64,000 nucleotides of DNA from CADCVT01 sp035940955 (GCA_035940955.1 DASZEJ010000129.1:1-64000), one strand, 5' to 3'; counted from the stretch's first letter, positions 1 through 8,609 are shown. The notes: generated by a model not told the origin, from the sequence alone. Translations and numbers: made by a program.

Positions 1-752
1 GCGACGGCCGCGGTGCCGCCGGCCAGCCACCAGGCGCCCGGCGCGTTGCGCAGGTGCCCGCTCGCGGCGGCGCCGAGCGCGAAGAGGGTCATGGCGACGA
101 CGTCGCCGACGACGATCGCGGTCAGCACGGCGTCGCCGCCGTGGGCGCCCAGCGCGACCACGGGCCACGTCGCGAGCCCGGCGGCCAGCAGCCCGACGAG
201 CGCGGCGTCGAGAACGCGCGTGGCGGGAGCGCCGCTGAGCCCGCGGCGCGCGACGCCGGCCGCGCCGGCGACCAGGCCGGCGGTGGCGCCGGCGCCGAGG
301 TAGAACCCGGCGCGGCCGATCCCGTCGGTCAGCACGGCGTCGGCGACCATCACGGCGGACGCCGCCGCGGCGAGCGCGACGGCGGCGGTGAGCTGCCGCC
401 ACACCCGGCCGAACGCCGGCTCGGTCACGGCGCGCGAATGCGCGCGCGCGACGGCGAACGCCAGCAGCATCAGCGGCACGAGGAACGCGACGTCGCCCAG
501 CTGCACGCCGAGCAGCGGCAGCACCCATGGAGAGGTCAGGAGCACGGCCAGGATCGCCGTCCCGTCCGTCTTCGCCGTCGGGGCCGCCGGCCCCGCGCCG
601 TCCTCCCGCCGAACCCGCTCGAGGTCGTCGGCGTGCACCGCGCGCAGCGCCCCGCCACACCGGTCGCACGCCGGATGCAGCATCGTCGTGGAGGCGGCCT
701 GCCGCTCCCACCCGCAGAACGGGCAGCGGTGAACATACGTCACAACATGCAC
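1..752 (-). CDS. Zinc-ribbon membrane protein, C-terminus beyond the window
   Basis: The gene reads leftward and is cut by the window edge, so about 250 N-terminal residues are seen. It opens with two CxxC knuckles (CPFC at the start, then CDRC about 20 residues later), which suggests a small zinc ribbon. A charged linker follows, then about six hydrophobic stretches rich in Ala, Val and Leu that look like membrane helices. Two in-frame GTG codons (752 and 743) can serve as start; an in-frame stop lies a short way upstream and no clear ribosome binding site is visible. I do not recognise the family. The architecture (cytoplasmic zinc ribbon followed by a polytopic domain) is common in uncharacterised actinobacterial proteins. 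Function is unknown. Confidence 0.6.
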   Translation of the reverse strand, partial: MHVVTYVHRCPFCGWERQAASTTMLHPACDRCGGALRAVHADDLERVRREDGAGPAAPTAKTDGTAILAVLLTSPWVLPLLGVQLGDVAFLVPLMLLAFAVARAHSRAVTEPAFGRVWRQLTAAVALAAAASAVMVADAVLTDGIGRAGFYLGAGATAGLVAGAAGVARRGLSGAPATRVLDAALVGLLAAGLATWPVVALGAHGGDAVLTAIVVGDVVAMTLFALGAAASGHLRNAPGAWWLAGGTAAV

Positions 753-909
753 GATGATCGGCGCGTCGGGGCGGAGCTTGACCGTGAAAGCCGGTCAGCG
801 CGACCGACTGCCACGACCGGCGAGCGCCACGACCCCGACCGAGGACGTCGCGCGGGCGGCCGCGACCCGGCCGCGCCGCGTGCAGCCGCTCCGAGGCTGG
901 CCGCGCGGA

Positions 910-1647
910 TCACCCCGGCGATTGGGAGCCGCCGACGAGGTAGATCGCCTCGGCGCTCGAGAGGTCGGCCGCGAACGCGCCCATGGCGGCGTCGGTGACG
1001 TCGACGGGCACCGCCTTCTCGGTGCCGGCGGCCGGGACGTCGATCCGCAGGGTCGCGTCATACGCGCGCGCCTCGCGGCGCAGGATCGCCTCGTCGTCGG
1101 CGCGCTCTGGCACGACGAAGACGACCTTTACGGCGCCCCGCTCGAGGTCCTCGCCGGGTGCGCGCAGCTTCTCCGGGGGAAGCGAGAACCGTGTGTTGGC
1201 GCCGGTCACGTCGAGGGGCCCCGTCTTGCGTTTCTTCGCGTCCGCCGCGACCTTAGCTTTCGCCGCGTCGGCCCTGGCCTTGACCTTCGCCTCGCTGGCG
1301 CTCAGCCGGGCGACCTCGCTGACGTCCTGTCCGTAGCCGACGAGCGCCGCCCAGACCAACACGACGCACACCCCCACGAGCACGTCGGCCCACAGCCCGC
1401 GCACGAGGACGGCCGCCGCCGCGACAGCGACGAGCGCGAGCCGGCCCCACGCGCGGACGTCGCCTTCATCCGGGGACCGGTCGCCGACCTCGATGCGCAG
1501 GACGAGCTCGCCGACCTCCTTGTGCAACCCGTCGGTGCCGAGCACGGCGAGCGCCACGGCAGCGACCGCCGCGGGGGCGGCGACGACGCGCACCCAGTTG
1601 CTGGCCTTGCGGGAAGGGGCGTAGCCGCGCCTGAGGAACCACGGCAT
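910..1647 (-). CDS. Unknown membrane protein, third gene of a three-gene operon
   Basis: A 245-residue protein. It has a hydrophobic segment near residues 17-40 and a longer one near 68-103 that could hold two helices, then an Ala/Lys-rich amphipathic stretch (about 110-145) likely to be helical or coiled, and a soluble C-terminal domain of about 100 residues with alternating strand-like patches. ATG 1647 is preferred over the adjacent TTG 1650 because an AGGAAGG box sits at a suitable distance. It starts 20 bp after the TPR gene stop, so it is probably cotranscribed with the TPR protein and the 524-residue membrane protein upstream. I do not recognise the family. The context suggests a membrane complex of unknown role. 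Confidence 0.6.
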   Translation of the reverse strand: MPWFLRRGYAPSRKASNWVRVVAAPAAVAAVALAVLGTDGLHKEVGELVLRIEVGDRSPDEGDVRAWGRLALVAVAAAAVLVRGLWADVLVGVCVVLVWAALVGYGQDVSEVARLSASEAKVKARADAAKAKVAADAKKRKTGPLDVTGANTRFSLPPEKLRAPGEDLERGAVKVVFVVPERADDEAILRREARAYDATLRIDVPAAGTEKAVPVDVTDAAMGAFAADLSSAEAIYLVGGSQSPG

Positions 1648-1667
1648 CAATCGCGCGACCTTCCTTC

Positions 1668-2021
1668 TCAGCTTCGGGATCGCGCGCGCTCCACGAGCTC
1701 GATGTTGCGCCGGATCCGCGCGTGCTCGTCAGGCGTGCCACGCGCCTGGAGCCCCTCGTCGAAGGCGGCCAGCGACTCTTCGAGCCGCCCGAGGCGCGCC
1801 AGGGCGGCGCCGCGATTGTTGTGGACTCTTGCGTTGGCGTCGTCGATCACCCACAACCGTCCCTGGAGGTTCTCGAAGTCCTCGCGGTGCCACAGCTCGG
1901 TGCTGTCGATCGTCACGCCGCCGTCCTGAACGTCGACGCCGGATGCGTACTCGAGCTGGTTCAGCCCGGTATCGCCTGGGTCCGGCGGCCGGAAGCCGCC
2001 CGGTGCGCCCGTGGCCTTCAT
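1668..2021 (-). CDS. Small TPR-like protein
   Basis: A 117-residue protein. The second half contains one tetratricopeptide-like unit (NNRGAALARLGRLEESLAAF) followed by a further helix, so it probably forms a short TPR pair used for protein contacts. The first half, rich in Gly, Pro and Asp, has no recognised domain. The start ATG (2021-2019) overlaps the stop of the upstream membrane gene as ATGA, a sign of translational coupling; longer in-frame extensions would run deep into that gene and are not favoured. It lies between two unrecognised membrane proteins and may be their soluble partner. That role is an inference from order and coupling only. Confidence 0.6.
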   Translation of the reverse strand: MKATGAPGGFRPPDPGDTGLNQLEYASGVDVQDGGVTIDSTELWHREDFENLQGRLWVIDDANARVHNNRGAALARLGRLEESLAAFDEGLQARGTPDEHARIRRNIELVERARSRS

Positions 2022-3592
2022 CTTCGTACACCTCCGGCGGTCGTCTCCGCCAGCTCGATTCGCACGCGGAACGACGACCGGGCCGCGACGCTCGCGACGC
2101 TCCATATACGCCAGGGATCCGCGGTCTGCCCGCCGGTGAGCCGGCACTCGCCCGCATGCCACGAAAGCAACCGAGGCCCGTCCAGGACGTGGAACAGCTT
2201 CAACGTCGCGCCTTGGACGTCGCGTGACGAGGGGTTGCTTACCGTGACTTGGAGCGCCCCACTTGGCTGCTCATCCACCCTGAGCTGCAGCGACCGGTCG
2301 ACCTCGAGCTGCCAGCGTGGGAGGTCGAAATGCACCGACAGCGAGCCCGAGCACTTCAACCCGGTGATGTTCACGAGGAGCGTGTCGACGACGCTCAGCG
2401 ACGGGTCGGTCAGCACCTCCGCCGTCGCGCGGCCGGAGCCGCTCTGTTTGAGCGTCGGCGTCGCCGTGATCCGGTCGATGCGCCGGTCGGAGATCAGCAC
2501 CTGCGCCGTCGTGTCGCAGGTCGCCTCGTCGCAGGCGGGGGTGATGATCAGGCTGTGGCAGACCCCGGCGGCAGGGGAGGACGCGAAGGCCTCCGCGCTG
2601 GTGGTGTAAGTCGTCGCGCTCGAGTCGACGTCGACGTTGCCCGAGTTGCGCACCCGCACTGTCGGTGGCGCGGGGTCGAAGAGCTGCGCCGGCTCGCCCG
2701 TGCCGAGCAGCAGGAACTTGGACGCCTTCGCCCATAGCTCCCGGCGTTCGGAGGTGTCGCGCGGCTCGCGCATCTTCAGCTTCTCGCGCAGCGTGTCGTG
2801 GTGGAGCGCGATGACGTTCGTCGCGGCGTCGGTCCAGGACACAGTCTTCGCGACCGTCACGCGGTACGCGACGAAGGCGGGCGGCAGGGTCAGGACGCTG
2901 AGGAGCACCTTGCCGGGCTCGCCCCAGAGGCTGAAGAGGATCGTCGCCTCCACGAAGAACGCAGTGAGCGCCAGCCACAGGCCGGCCATCAGGTCGAGCG
3001 AGTCCTTTTCGGACGCGACGAGCTTGACGGCGGTGTCGTTGTCGGGAAGGGCGGCGCGCAGCGGCTCCCAGACGCTCGCGAAGCTGATGCCGTATCGCGT
3101 GTTTGTCCCGTGCTCGGCGGCGCGCACGACGTCTCCCAGCGAGGTCGGCGCCGAGTCCGCCGGCGCGAACCGCGTCCAGCGGCGCCACTCCGCCTCGCTG
3201 AGCCGCTCGAGCGGACGGTTGGTCCTCTGCGCAGCCTTGATGATCGCGTCGAGCCGGTCGCGACGCCGGCTGCGCCACCGCGATAGCGCCTGGCTGAGCA
3301 GCGAGTGGCTCCACGTCCGTCCGCTGAGCGTGTCGAGCACGCCGCTGCTCGCGCTGCCGAGGATGTAGCCGACGATGAGGATCAGCAACGTGATCGCAGC
3401 GACCTGCCAGCCGCCGGCTTCGAGGTCGTAGAACTCGACTGCCGGCGTGAACCCCTGCTGCTTCGCCTCCGGGAAGACGAACGCGAACGTCAGGAGGACG
3501 AAGAGCGCGGCGGGGATGAGGCCCGACGGCGCGATGAGTTGCTTGAGCTTGTCGGCGACCGTCCCCTTCAGCAACTCCGATAGCGCGGGCAT
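2018..3592 (-). CDS. Unknown membrane protein with beta-rich C-terminal region
   Basis: A 524-residue protein, first gene of a three-gene operon. Two hydrophobic helices lie near residues 23-41 and 64-82. A basic, Arg-rich cytoplasmic-looking stretch (about 100-200) follows, then a second pair of helices near 205-250. After about residue 305 the protein changes character: Val/Thr/Ser-rich strand patterns with several cysteines, resembling CARDB/Ig-like adhesion or sensor modules. Four helices with both termini on one side is a reasonable topology. No enzymatic motif was found. Coupled by ATGA to a TPR protein and followed by another membrane protein. A -10 box (TACCGT) ends 6 nt before the ATG, so the mRNA may be leaderless. 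Function is not known. Confidence 0.65.
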   Translation of the reverse strand: MPALSELLKGTVADKLKQLIAPSGLIPAALFVLLTFAFVFPEAKQQGFTPAVEFYDLEAGGWQVAAITLLILIVGYILGSASSGVLDTLSGRTWSHSLLSQALSRWRSRRRDRLDAIIKAAQRTNRPLERLSEAEWRRWTRFAPADSAPTSLGDVVRAAEHGTNTRYGISFASVWEPLRAALPDNDTAVKLVASEKDSLDLMAGLWLALTAFFVEATILFSLWGEPGKVLLSVLTLPPAFVAYRVTVAKTVSWTDAATNVIALHHDTLREKLKMREPRDTSERRELWAKASKFLLLGTGEPAQLFDPAPPTVRVRNSGNVDVDSSATTYTTSAEAFASSPAAGVCHSLIITPACDEATCDTTAQVLISDRRIDRITATPTLKQSGSGRATAEVLTDPSLSVVDTLLVNITGLKCSGSLSVHFDLPRWQLEVDRSLQLRVDEQPSGALQVTVSNPSSRDVQGATLKLFHVLDGPRLLSWHAGECRLTGGQTADPWRIWSVASVAARSSFRVRIELAETTAGGVRR

Positions 3593-3598
3593 TGGGCA

Positions 3599-3628
3599 AC
3601 GGTAGCGGCACTAGTCAAGTCAAATCAA
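3599..3628 (-). promoter_or_regulatory. Promoter of the three-gene membrane operon
   Basis: Reading the minus strand, TTGATT (3628-3623), an 18-nt spacer, then TACCGT (3604-3599). The predicted transcription start falls on or next to the ATG at 3592, so translation would be leaderless. Seen in sequence; activity is inferred. Confidence 0.45.
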
Positions 3629-3653
3629 GTGTAAGTTCGCACCGGCGAGCTGG

Positions 3654-4136
3654 TCAGTCAGGGCAACGTCCCGCGCCCCACAGGCCCCGCCGCGCAGTGC
3701 GCGCCGCCCGTGCCAGCCGCGCCAGCCGCCGCGCGTACCGCACGTTCGGCCGGATCGTCAGCGGCGTCGCGTACCCGCGCTCGACGAGCAGCGCGTTGAC
3801 GTGGCGGCCGTCGGGCAGCCAGAGGTCGACGAGCGCTCGGCCGTAGCGGTCGGTCGGCTCGGCTTGGCGGCGGACGCGGACGCGAGCGCCCGTGAGCAGC
3901 CGCTTCGCGAACGCCGACGCCTCGCGGCCGTAGCACTCGACGCCGCCGTACACCTCGGGCGTGTCGACGCCGATCAGGCGGCTCTTGCCGATGCCGCCCG
4001 ACAGCACCACCGTGTCGCCGTCGACCACGCGCACGACCGTGGCCGTGCGGGGGTCGCTCGGCGCGTCGCTCGCGGGAGCGACGGCGAAGGCCGCGACCGC
4101 CGCGAGAACGCTGAGGACGACGAAGGCGAAGCGCAC
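3654..4136 (-). CDS. Thermonuclease (SNase) family protein
   Basis: A 160-residue protein with a short hydrophobic N-terminal signal or anchor (residues 1-20) and a staphylococcal-nuclease fold domain. Visible hallmarks are VVDGDTVVL, the metal-binding aspartate in LIGVDTPEV, the YGREA segment, and the DRYGRALVDL catalytic Arg region. The family cleaves DNA or RNA in a calcium-dependent way, and export is likely from the leader. The gene uses a GTG start. A TAGCCT box (4149-4144) ends 7 nt before it with no Shine-Dalgarno, so the transcript may be leaderless. It is a single gene downstream of the aldolase on the same strand. Length is typical of short secreted SNases. Confidence 0.85.
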   Translation of the reverse strand: MRFAFVVLSVLAAVAAFAVAPASDAPSDPRTATVVRVVDGDTVVLSGGIGKSRLIGVDTPEVYGGVECYGREASAFAKRLLTGARVRVRRQAEPTDRYGRALVDLWLPDGRHVNALLVERGYATPLTIRPNVRYARRLARLARAARTARRGLWGAGRCPD

Positions 4137-4193
4137 GCCGGCGAGGCTATGGCCGCGCCCGGCCGGCGTGCACGACGCCTTGCGAAGAAGTCG

Positions 4194-5285
4194 CTACGCG
4201 ACCGTGACTTCCGGCGACAGGTAGACGTCCTGGATCGCGTGCAGCAGCGCGACGCCCTCGTCCATCGGCCGCTGGAACGCCTTGCGCCCGCTGATGAGCC
4301 CCATGCCGCCGGCGCGCTTGTTGATGACCGCCGTGCGGACCGCCTCCTGCAGGTCGGTCTCGCCCGACGACGCGCCGCCGCTGTTGATGAGCCCCGCCCG
4401 GCCGCTGTAGCAGTTCAGGACCTGGTACCGGGTCAGGTCGATCGGGTGGTCGGTCGTGAGCTTCTCGTCGACGAGCTTGTGGGTCTTGCCGTACGCGCCG
4501 TTGAGGCCGCTCACCGCGCCGAAGCCCATCCGGTTCTCCGGCAGCTTCTGCTTGATGATGTCCGCCTCGATCGTGACGCCGAGGTGGTTCGCCTGGCCGG
4601 TCAGGTCGGCGGCCAGGTGGTAGTCGGTGCCCTCGATCTTGAACTTCGAGTTCCGCAGGTAGCACCACAGGACGGTGAACATGCCGAGCCGGTGGGCCTC
4701 CTCGAAGGCGCGCGCCACCTCGACGATCTGGCGCGAGGACTGCTCGGAGCCGAAGTAGATCGTCGCGCCGACCCCCGCCGCGCCAAGCCCCCACGCCCGC
4801 TGCACCGACGAGAACATGATCTGGTCGTACTCGTTCGGATAGGTGAGCAGCTGGTTGTGGTTGAGCTTCACGATGAAGGGGAACTTGTGCGCCCACTTGC
4901 GGCTGACCGCGCCCATCACGCCGAGCGTGGAGGCGAACGCGTTGCAGCCGCCCTCCACGGCGAGCTCCACGAGCGCCGCCGGGTCGAAGTACATGGGGTT
5001 CGGCGCGAAGCTGGCGCCCGCGGAGTGCTCGATCCCCTGGTCGACCGGCAGGATCGAGACGTAGCCGGTCCCGGACAGCCGCCCGCTGTTCAGCAGCCAC
5101 TGCAGGTTCCGAAGCACGTTGGTGGGCCGGTCGCTGTCGACGAAGACGCGGTCGATGAAGTCCGGGCCCGGCAGATGCAGGCCGGATGCGGGGTACGTCT
5201 CGCAGCGGTGGCCGAGCAGATCCTGGGCGTCGTCCCCGAGCAGCTCCTCGAGGCGAGAGGTTGTCATGTCCGCGGTCGTTGCCAT
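4194..5285 (-). CDS. Class I fructose-bisphosphate aldolase (DhnA/FbaB type)
   Basis: A 363-residue Schiff-base aldolase of the DhnA/archaeal type, which cleaves fructose 1,6-bisphosphate to dihydroxyacetone phosphate and glyceraldehyde 3-phosphate. Recognisable segments are ILPVDQGIEH near residue 80, FIVKLNHNQ, the Gly-rich GAAGVGATIYFGS strand, and the phosphate-binding GGMGLISGRKAF near the C-terminus. Start ATG 5285 is chosen because the family N-terminus fits and a TACCGT box (5297-5292) lies 6 nt upstream, indicating a leaderless mRNA; ATG 5267 is an alternative. It is divergent from the YbdK-like gene with 37 bp between the starts. No class II metal motif is present. Confidence 0.92.
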   Translation of the reverse strand: MATTADMTTSRLEELLGDDAQDLLGHRCETYPASGLHLPGPDFIDRVFVDSDRPTNVLRNLQWLLNSGRLSGTGYVSILPVDQGIEHSAGASFAPNPMYFDPAALVELAVEGGCNAFASTLGVMGAVSRKWAHKFPFIVKLNHNQLLTYPNEYDQIMFSSVQRAWGLGAAGVGATIYFGSEQSSRQIVEVARAFEEAHRLGMFTVLWCYLRNSKFKIEGTDYHLAADLTGQANHLGVTIEADIIKQKLPENRMGFGAVSGLNGAYGKTHKLVDEKLTTDHPIDLTRYQVLNCYSGRAGLINSGGASSGETDLQEAVRTAVINKRAGGMGLISGRKAFQRPMDEGVALLHAIQDVYLSPEVTVA

Positions 5286-5322
5286 GGTCCAACGGTACTG
5301 CGGGTACCTTTCCCGCGCGCCC

Positions 5323-6444
5323 ATGGAGCACAACTTCACCTCGGCCGGCTACACGATCGGCATCGAAGAGGAGCTGATGATCGTCGACGGCCAGACGCTC
5401 GCGCTCGCCAACGCCATCGAGCGGCTGCTCGAGGCGGCCGGCGAGGGGCGCGTCAAGCCGGAGCTGATGGAGTCGGTCTGCGAGATCGCGACCGAGCCGT
5501 GCGCCAACGTCGACGAGGTCGGCGAGCAGCTGATCGGCCTGCGCCGCCACGTCTGCGAGATCGCCGACGCCAACGGGCTGTCGATCGGCTCGGCGGGCAC
5601 CCACCCGTTCTCCAAGTGGGAGGACCAGCGGATCGTCGCCCGCCCGCGCTACCGCGACCTGATCGACGCCCTGCGCTTCGTCGCCCGCCAGGAGCTGATC
5701 TTCGGGATGCACGTGCACGTCGGGCTCGACGACCCGGAGAAGGCGATCCACGTCGCGAACGGGATGAGGGTCCACCTTCCGGTGCTGCTGGCGCTGTCGG
5801 CCAACTCGCCCTTCTGGCAGGGGAACAACACCGGCCTGATGTCCGCCCGCATCCCGATCTTCCGCGCGTTCCCGCGCGTGGGCGTGCCCCCCGCGTACCG
5901 CGACTGGGCCGACTACGAGGCGCGGATCGGCTTCATGGTCGACTCCGGGGTGATGGAGGACTACACGTACCTCTGGTACGACGTCCGCCCGCACCCGAAC
6001 CTCGGCACGGTCGAGGTCCGGGTGTGCGACTCGCAGACGCGCGTCGAGCACACGCTGGGGCTCGCCGCGCTCATCCAGGCGATGGTCCGCGAGCTGGCCG
6101 AGCACTTCGACGCCGGCCGCCAGCTCTCCGACTACCCGTGGGAGATGCTGGACGAGAACAAGTGGCTCGCCGCCCGCCACGGCCTGGAGGGCGAGCTGAT
6201 CGACCTGCCCGTGCGCGAGCGCGTGCCGACGAAGGAGCTGACGCGCCGGCTGCTCGACCGCCTGGTGGACCACGCCGAGGACCTAGGCGCCGCCGACCAC
6301 TTCGAGGCGCTCGAGGACGTCCTCGCCCGGGGCAACGGCGCCCACCGCCAGCGCGTGGTGTTCGAAGCCAACCACGACCTGCGCGAAGTGATGGCGGAGA
6401 TCGTCGCGGCGACGACCCCGGCCGCCCCCGACCCGGCCGCCTGA
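5323..6444 (+). CDS. YbdK-type carboxylate-amine ligase (GCS2 family)
   Basis: A 373-residue member of glutamate-cysteine ligase family 2, close to the length of E. coli YbdK. Seen: the opening GIEEELMIVDG with acidic metal ligands, MESVCEIATEPC, the HVHVGLDDPE strand, and PNLGTVEVRVCD that helps form the active site. Such enzymes join glutamate (or another acid) to an amine with ATP; YbdK has weak gamma-glutamylcysteine synthetase activity and related actinobacterial proteins act in mycothiol- or ergothioneine-like chemistry. The true substrate cannot be told from sequence. ATG 5323 is chosen since it gives the canonical N-terminus; longer in-frame starts would overlap the divergent aldolase gene. 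Confidence 0.9.
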   Translation: MEHNFTSAGYTIGIEEELMIVDGQTLALANAIERLLEAAGEGRVKPELMESVCEIATEPCANVDEVGEQLIGLRRHVCEIADANGLSIGSAGTHPFSKWEDQRIVARPRYRDLIDALRFVARQELIFGMHVHVGLDDPEKAIHVANGMRVHLPVLLALSANSPFWQGNNTGLMSARIPIFRAFPRVGVPPAYRDWADYEARIGFMVDSGVMEDYTYLWYDVRPHPNLGTVEVRVCDSQTRVEHTLGLAALIQAMVRELAEHFDAGRQLSDYPWEMLDENKWLAARHGLEGELIDLPVRERVPTKELTRRLLDRLVDHAEDLGAADHFEALEDVLARGNGAHRQRVVFEANHDLREVMAEIVAATTPAAPDPAA

Positions 6445-6487
6445 AACCCCGCAGAGGGGGGTGAGCGCCCCCTATCATCGGTCGGGC

Positions 6488-7252
6488 ATGGCCAGCTCGC
6501 CCGAGCTCTTCGTCGTCTGCAAGAACTGCAACTCGCAGGTGAGCCCGTACATCACGGAGTGCCCCTACTGCGGGACCCGCCTGCGCAAGCGGGCGCCGAA
6601 GATCGAGCGGCAGGGCCGTGAGCCGCAGCCCAAGCGGCGCCGCCGCGTGGCGCCGAGCCTGGGACCGCTCAGGACCGGCGAGATCCCCGGCATCCGCGGC
6701 GACGAGCTGCGCCGCCCGGCGGCGACGATCGCGCTCGTGGCGATCGGCTGCCTGTGGTGGATCGCGCTCATACCGCTGCGCGACGACGGCGTCCGGCTGT
6801 ACGCCGACCCGCTGGCCGACTGGTGGCAGGTGCTGACCGCCCCGTTCATCCACGCGAGCGGCTGGTACCAGTTCGCGGCGCTCGGCGCGGTGGGCGTGTT
6901 CGGCTGGCTGCTGGAGCGGCGCAACGGGCCGCTCGTCGTCCTCCTGACATGGCTGTTGGGGGCGAGCGGCGGCATGGCGGCGGTCAAGGCGGTGGAGGGC
7001 GCCGACTTCGTGGTCGGCGCCAGCGGCGGCGCGCTCGCGCTGCTGTGCGCGTGGGCGGTCCCGCCGCTGCTGGAGCGCCGGCGCACGCGGGGGGAGGACG
7101 ACGTCGACCTGCTCGGGCCGGCCGTGATCTTCGTCCTCCTGGCGCTGATGCCGGTCGCGCGCTGGGAGGTCAGCTGGATCGCGACGGGCGCCGGCATCCT
7201 CGCCGGGGCGCTCGCCGGGCTGATGCTCGCGCGCTCCGCTAGCGAACGCTGA
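6488..7252 (+). CDS. Zinc-ribbon rhomboid-like protein, probable pseudoprotease
   Basis: A 254-residue protein with an N-terminal zinc ribbon (C11, C14, C25, C28), a basic linker, and a six-helix rhomboid-like membrane domain from about residue 75. The GxSG motif is present (GASGG, S179). The His of the catalytic dyad is absent: where active rhomboids have A-H-L-G-G before the final GxxxG helix, this protein reads ATGAG (T233). The usual HLxxN motif after the first conserved His (H122 in FIHASG) is also replaced, by YQFAA. This suggests a non-proteolytic relative, like iRhom or derlin, that binds membrane proteins. A TATCAT box (6473-6478) ends 9 nt before the ATG. The last 14 bp overlap the convergent selD. 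Confidence 0.75.
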   Translation: MASSPELFVVCKNCNSQVSPYITECPYCGTRLRKRAPKIERQGREPQPKRRRRVAPSLGPLRTGEIPGIRGDELRRPAATIALVAIGCLWWIALIPLRDDGVRLYADPLADWWQVLTAPFIHASGWYQFAALGAVGVFGWLLERRNGPLVVLLTWLLGASGGMAAVKAVEGADFVVGASGGALALLCAWAVPPLLERRRTRGEDDVDLLGPAVIFVLLALMPVARWEVSWIATGAGILAGALAGLMLARSASER

Positions 7253-8249
7253 TCGTCCCCGGCTCGCCCTGCGCCAGGCGGCCGACGACCGCGCCCGGGA
7301 CCTCGCCCGCCCGGTCGGCGGGCAGCGCGACCAGCAGGCCGCCGGAGGTCATCGCGTCCACGACGAGCCAGCGGCGCCCCGGCGCGACCCCGTCCCACGT
7401 GGTGAAGCCCTCCGCGTAGCGGCGGTTGCGCTTCGTGCCGCCGGCGATCGCCCGCTCGCCGGCGCTCAGCAGCTGCATCACCCCGTCGATCGCCGGCACC
7501 GCGCCGGCGTCGACCTCGGCGGCGCAGCCGCTCGCCAGCGCCAGCTCGTGCAGGTGGCCGAGCAGCCCGAACCCGGTGACGTCGGTCACCGCGTGGGCGC
7601 CCGCGGCGCGCGCGGCGCGGGCCGCGCCGGCGTTCAGCGTCGTCATCACCTCGACGGCCGCGGCGACCAGCTCGGCGCTCGCGATCCCGCGCTTGGCCGC
7701 CGTGCTCACCGCGCCCGCCCCGAGCGGCTTGGTCAGCACGAGCGCGTCGCCGGGCCGGCCGCCGGTGTTCGTCGTCACCTCGTCGGGGTGGACGGTCCCG
7801 GTCACCGCCAGGCCGTACTTCGGCTCGGCGTCGTCGATCGAGTGGCCGCCGACGATCGCGGCGCCCGCCGCCTCGACCGCGTCGTGGCCGCCGCGCAGGA
7901 TCTCCCGCAGCACGTCGCCGCCGAGCTTCTCGAGCGGGAACGCGACGAGGTTGAGCGCGCTGACCGGCTCGCCGCCCATCGCGTACACGTCCGACAGCGC
8001 GTTGGTCGCCGCGATCCGGCCGAAGTCGTACGGGTCGTCGACGATCGGCGTGAAGAAGTCGGCGGTCTGGACGAGCGCGAGGTCGGGCCGGACGCGCACC
8101 ACGGCGGCGTCGTCGGCGGTCTCGAACCCGACGAGCACGTCGGCCCGGTCGCTCCGCGGCAGGCCGGCGACGATCGGGTGCAGGTCGGCGGCGGCGAGCT
8201 TGCAGCCGCAGCCGGCGCCGTGCGAGAGGCTGGTGAGGGCGACGGTCAC
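7239..8249 (-). CDS. selD: Selenide, water dikinase
   Basis: A 336-residue SelD that makes selenophosphate from selenide and ATP for selenocysteine or 2-selenouridine synthesis. The N-terminal glycine loop SHGAGCGCK carries the essential Cys (C14) and Lys (K17); the first position is Cys rather than Sec. ATP-site segments are visible: QTADFFTPIVDDPY, NALSDVYAMGG, and IVGGHSIDDAEPKYGLAVTG. The start is a GTG. None of selA, selB, selC or mnmH is in this window, so the downstream use of selenium is not shown here. The gene overlaps the convergent rhomboid-like gene by 14 bp and diverges from a small conserved protein. Confidence 0.95.
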   Translation of the reverse strand: MTVALTSLSHGAGCGCKLAAADLHPIVAGLPRSDRADVLVGFETADDAAVVRVRPDLALVQTADFFTPIVDDPYDFGRIAATNALSDVYAMGGEPVSALNLVAFPLEKLGGDVLREILRGGHDAVEAAGAAIVGGHSIDDAEPKYGLAVTGTVHPDEVTTNTGGRPGDALVLTKPLGAGAVSTAAKRGIASAELVAAAVEVMTTLNAGAARAARAAGAHAVTDVTGFGLLGHLHELALASGCAAEVDAGAVPAIDGVMQLLSAGERAIAGGTKRNRRYAEGFTTWDGVAPGRRWLVVDAMTSGGLLVALPADRAGEVPGAVVGRLAQGEPGTISVR

Positions 8250-8269
8250 GGACCTATGATCCCCCGTTC

Positions 8270-8608
8270 GTGAGCGACCGTCCCACCTACACGGCCGAAG
8301 AGGTCGACGCCGCCGTCGCCGCGCTCGGCGATCCGGAGCGCTTCGCGCACGCGCAGGAGATCGTCACCCACGCCGCGCCCGGGCTGCAGCGGGTGCTGAC
8401 GGCGGCGCTGTCGGAGGGCGGCTGGTTCGGCGCCGCGCACGAGGCCGAGCTGGCCCGTGCGGCCTCGGTCGCCGAGCCGGCGGAGCGGATCGCGTCGGTG
8501 CGGGCGCTGGTCGACGAGGAGGTCGGGCTGGGCATGCTCGTCGGCGTCGCCGTCGGCCTGGAGCTGGCCCGCGAGCTGGCAAGACAACGAAGCGAGGGGA
8601 GTCCCTGA
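8270..8608 (+). CDS. Small helical protein of unknown function
   Basis: A 112-residue, Ala/Glu-rich, mostly helical soluble protein with no motif I recognise. It uses a GTG start. A TATGAT box (8255-8260) lies 9 nt upstream with no ribosome binding site, pointing to a leaderless transcript. The next gene, a UPF0173 hydrolase, begins 1 bp after its stop, and a Lrp-type ligand-domain gene follows, so it is likely the first gene of a three-gene operon. The position suggests a link to the metal hydrolase; nothing in the sequence shows a reaction. Confidence 0.6.
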   Translation: MSDRPTYTAEEVDAAVAALGDPERFAHAQEIVTHAAPGLQRVLTAALSEGGWFGAAHEAELARAASVAEPAERIASVRALVDEEVGLGMLVGVAVGLELARELARQRSEGSP

Positions 8609-8609
8609 C

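Noticed and set aside
5119..5322. Longer N-terminus for the YbdK-like ligase
   Set aside because: It would overlap the divergent aldolase gene and is not part of the conserved protein; ATG 5323 matches the family start.
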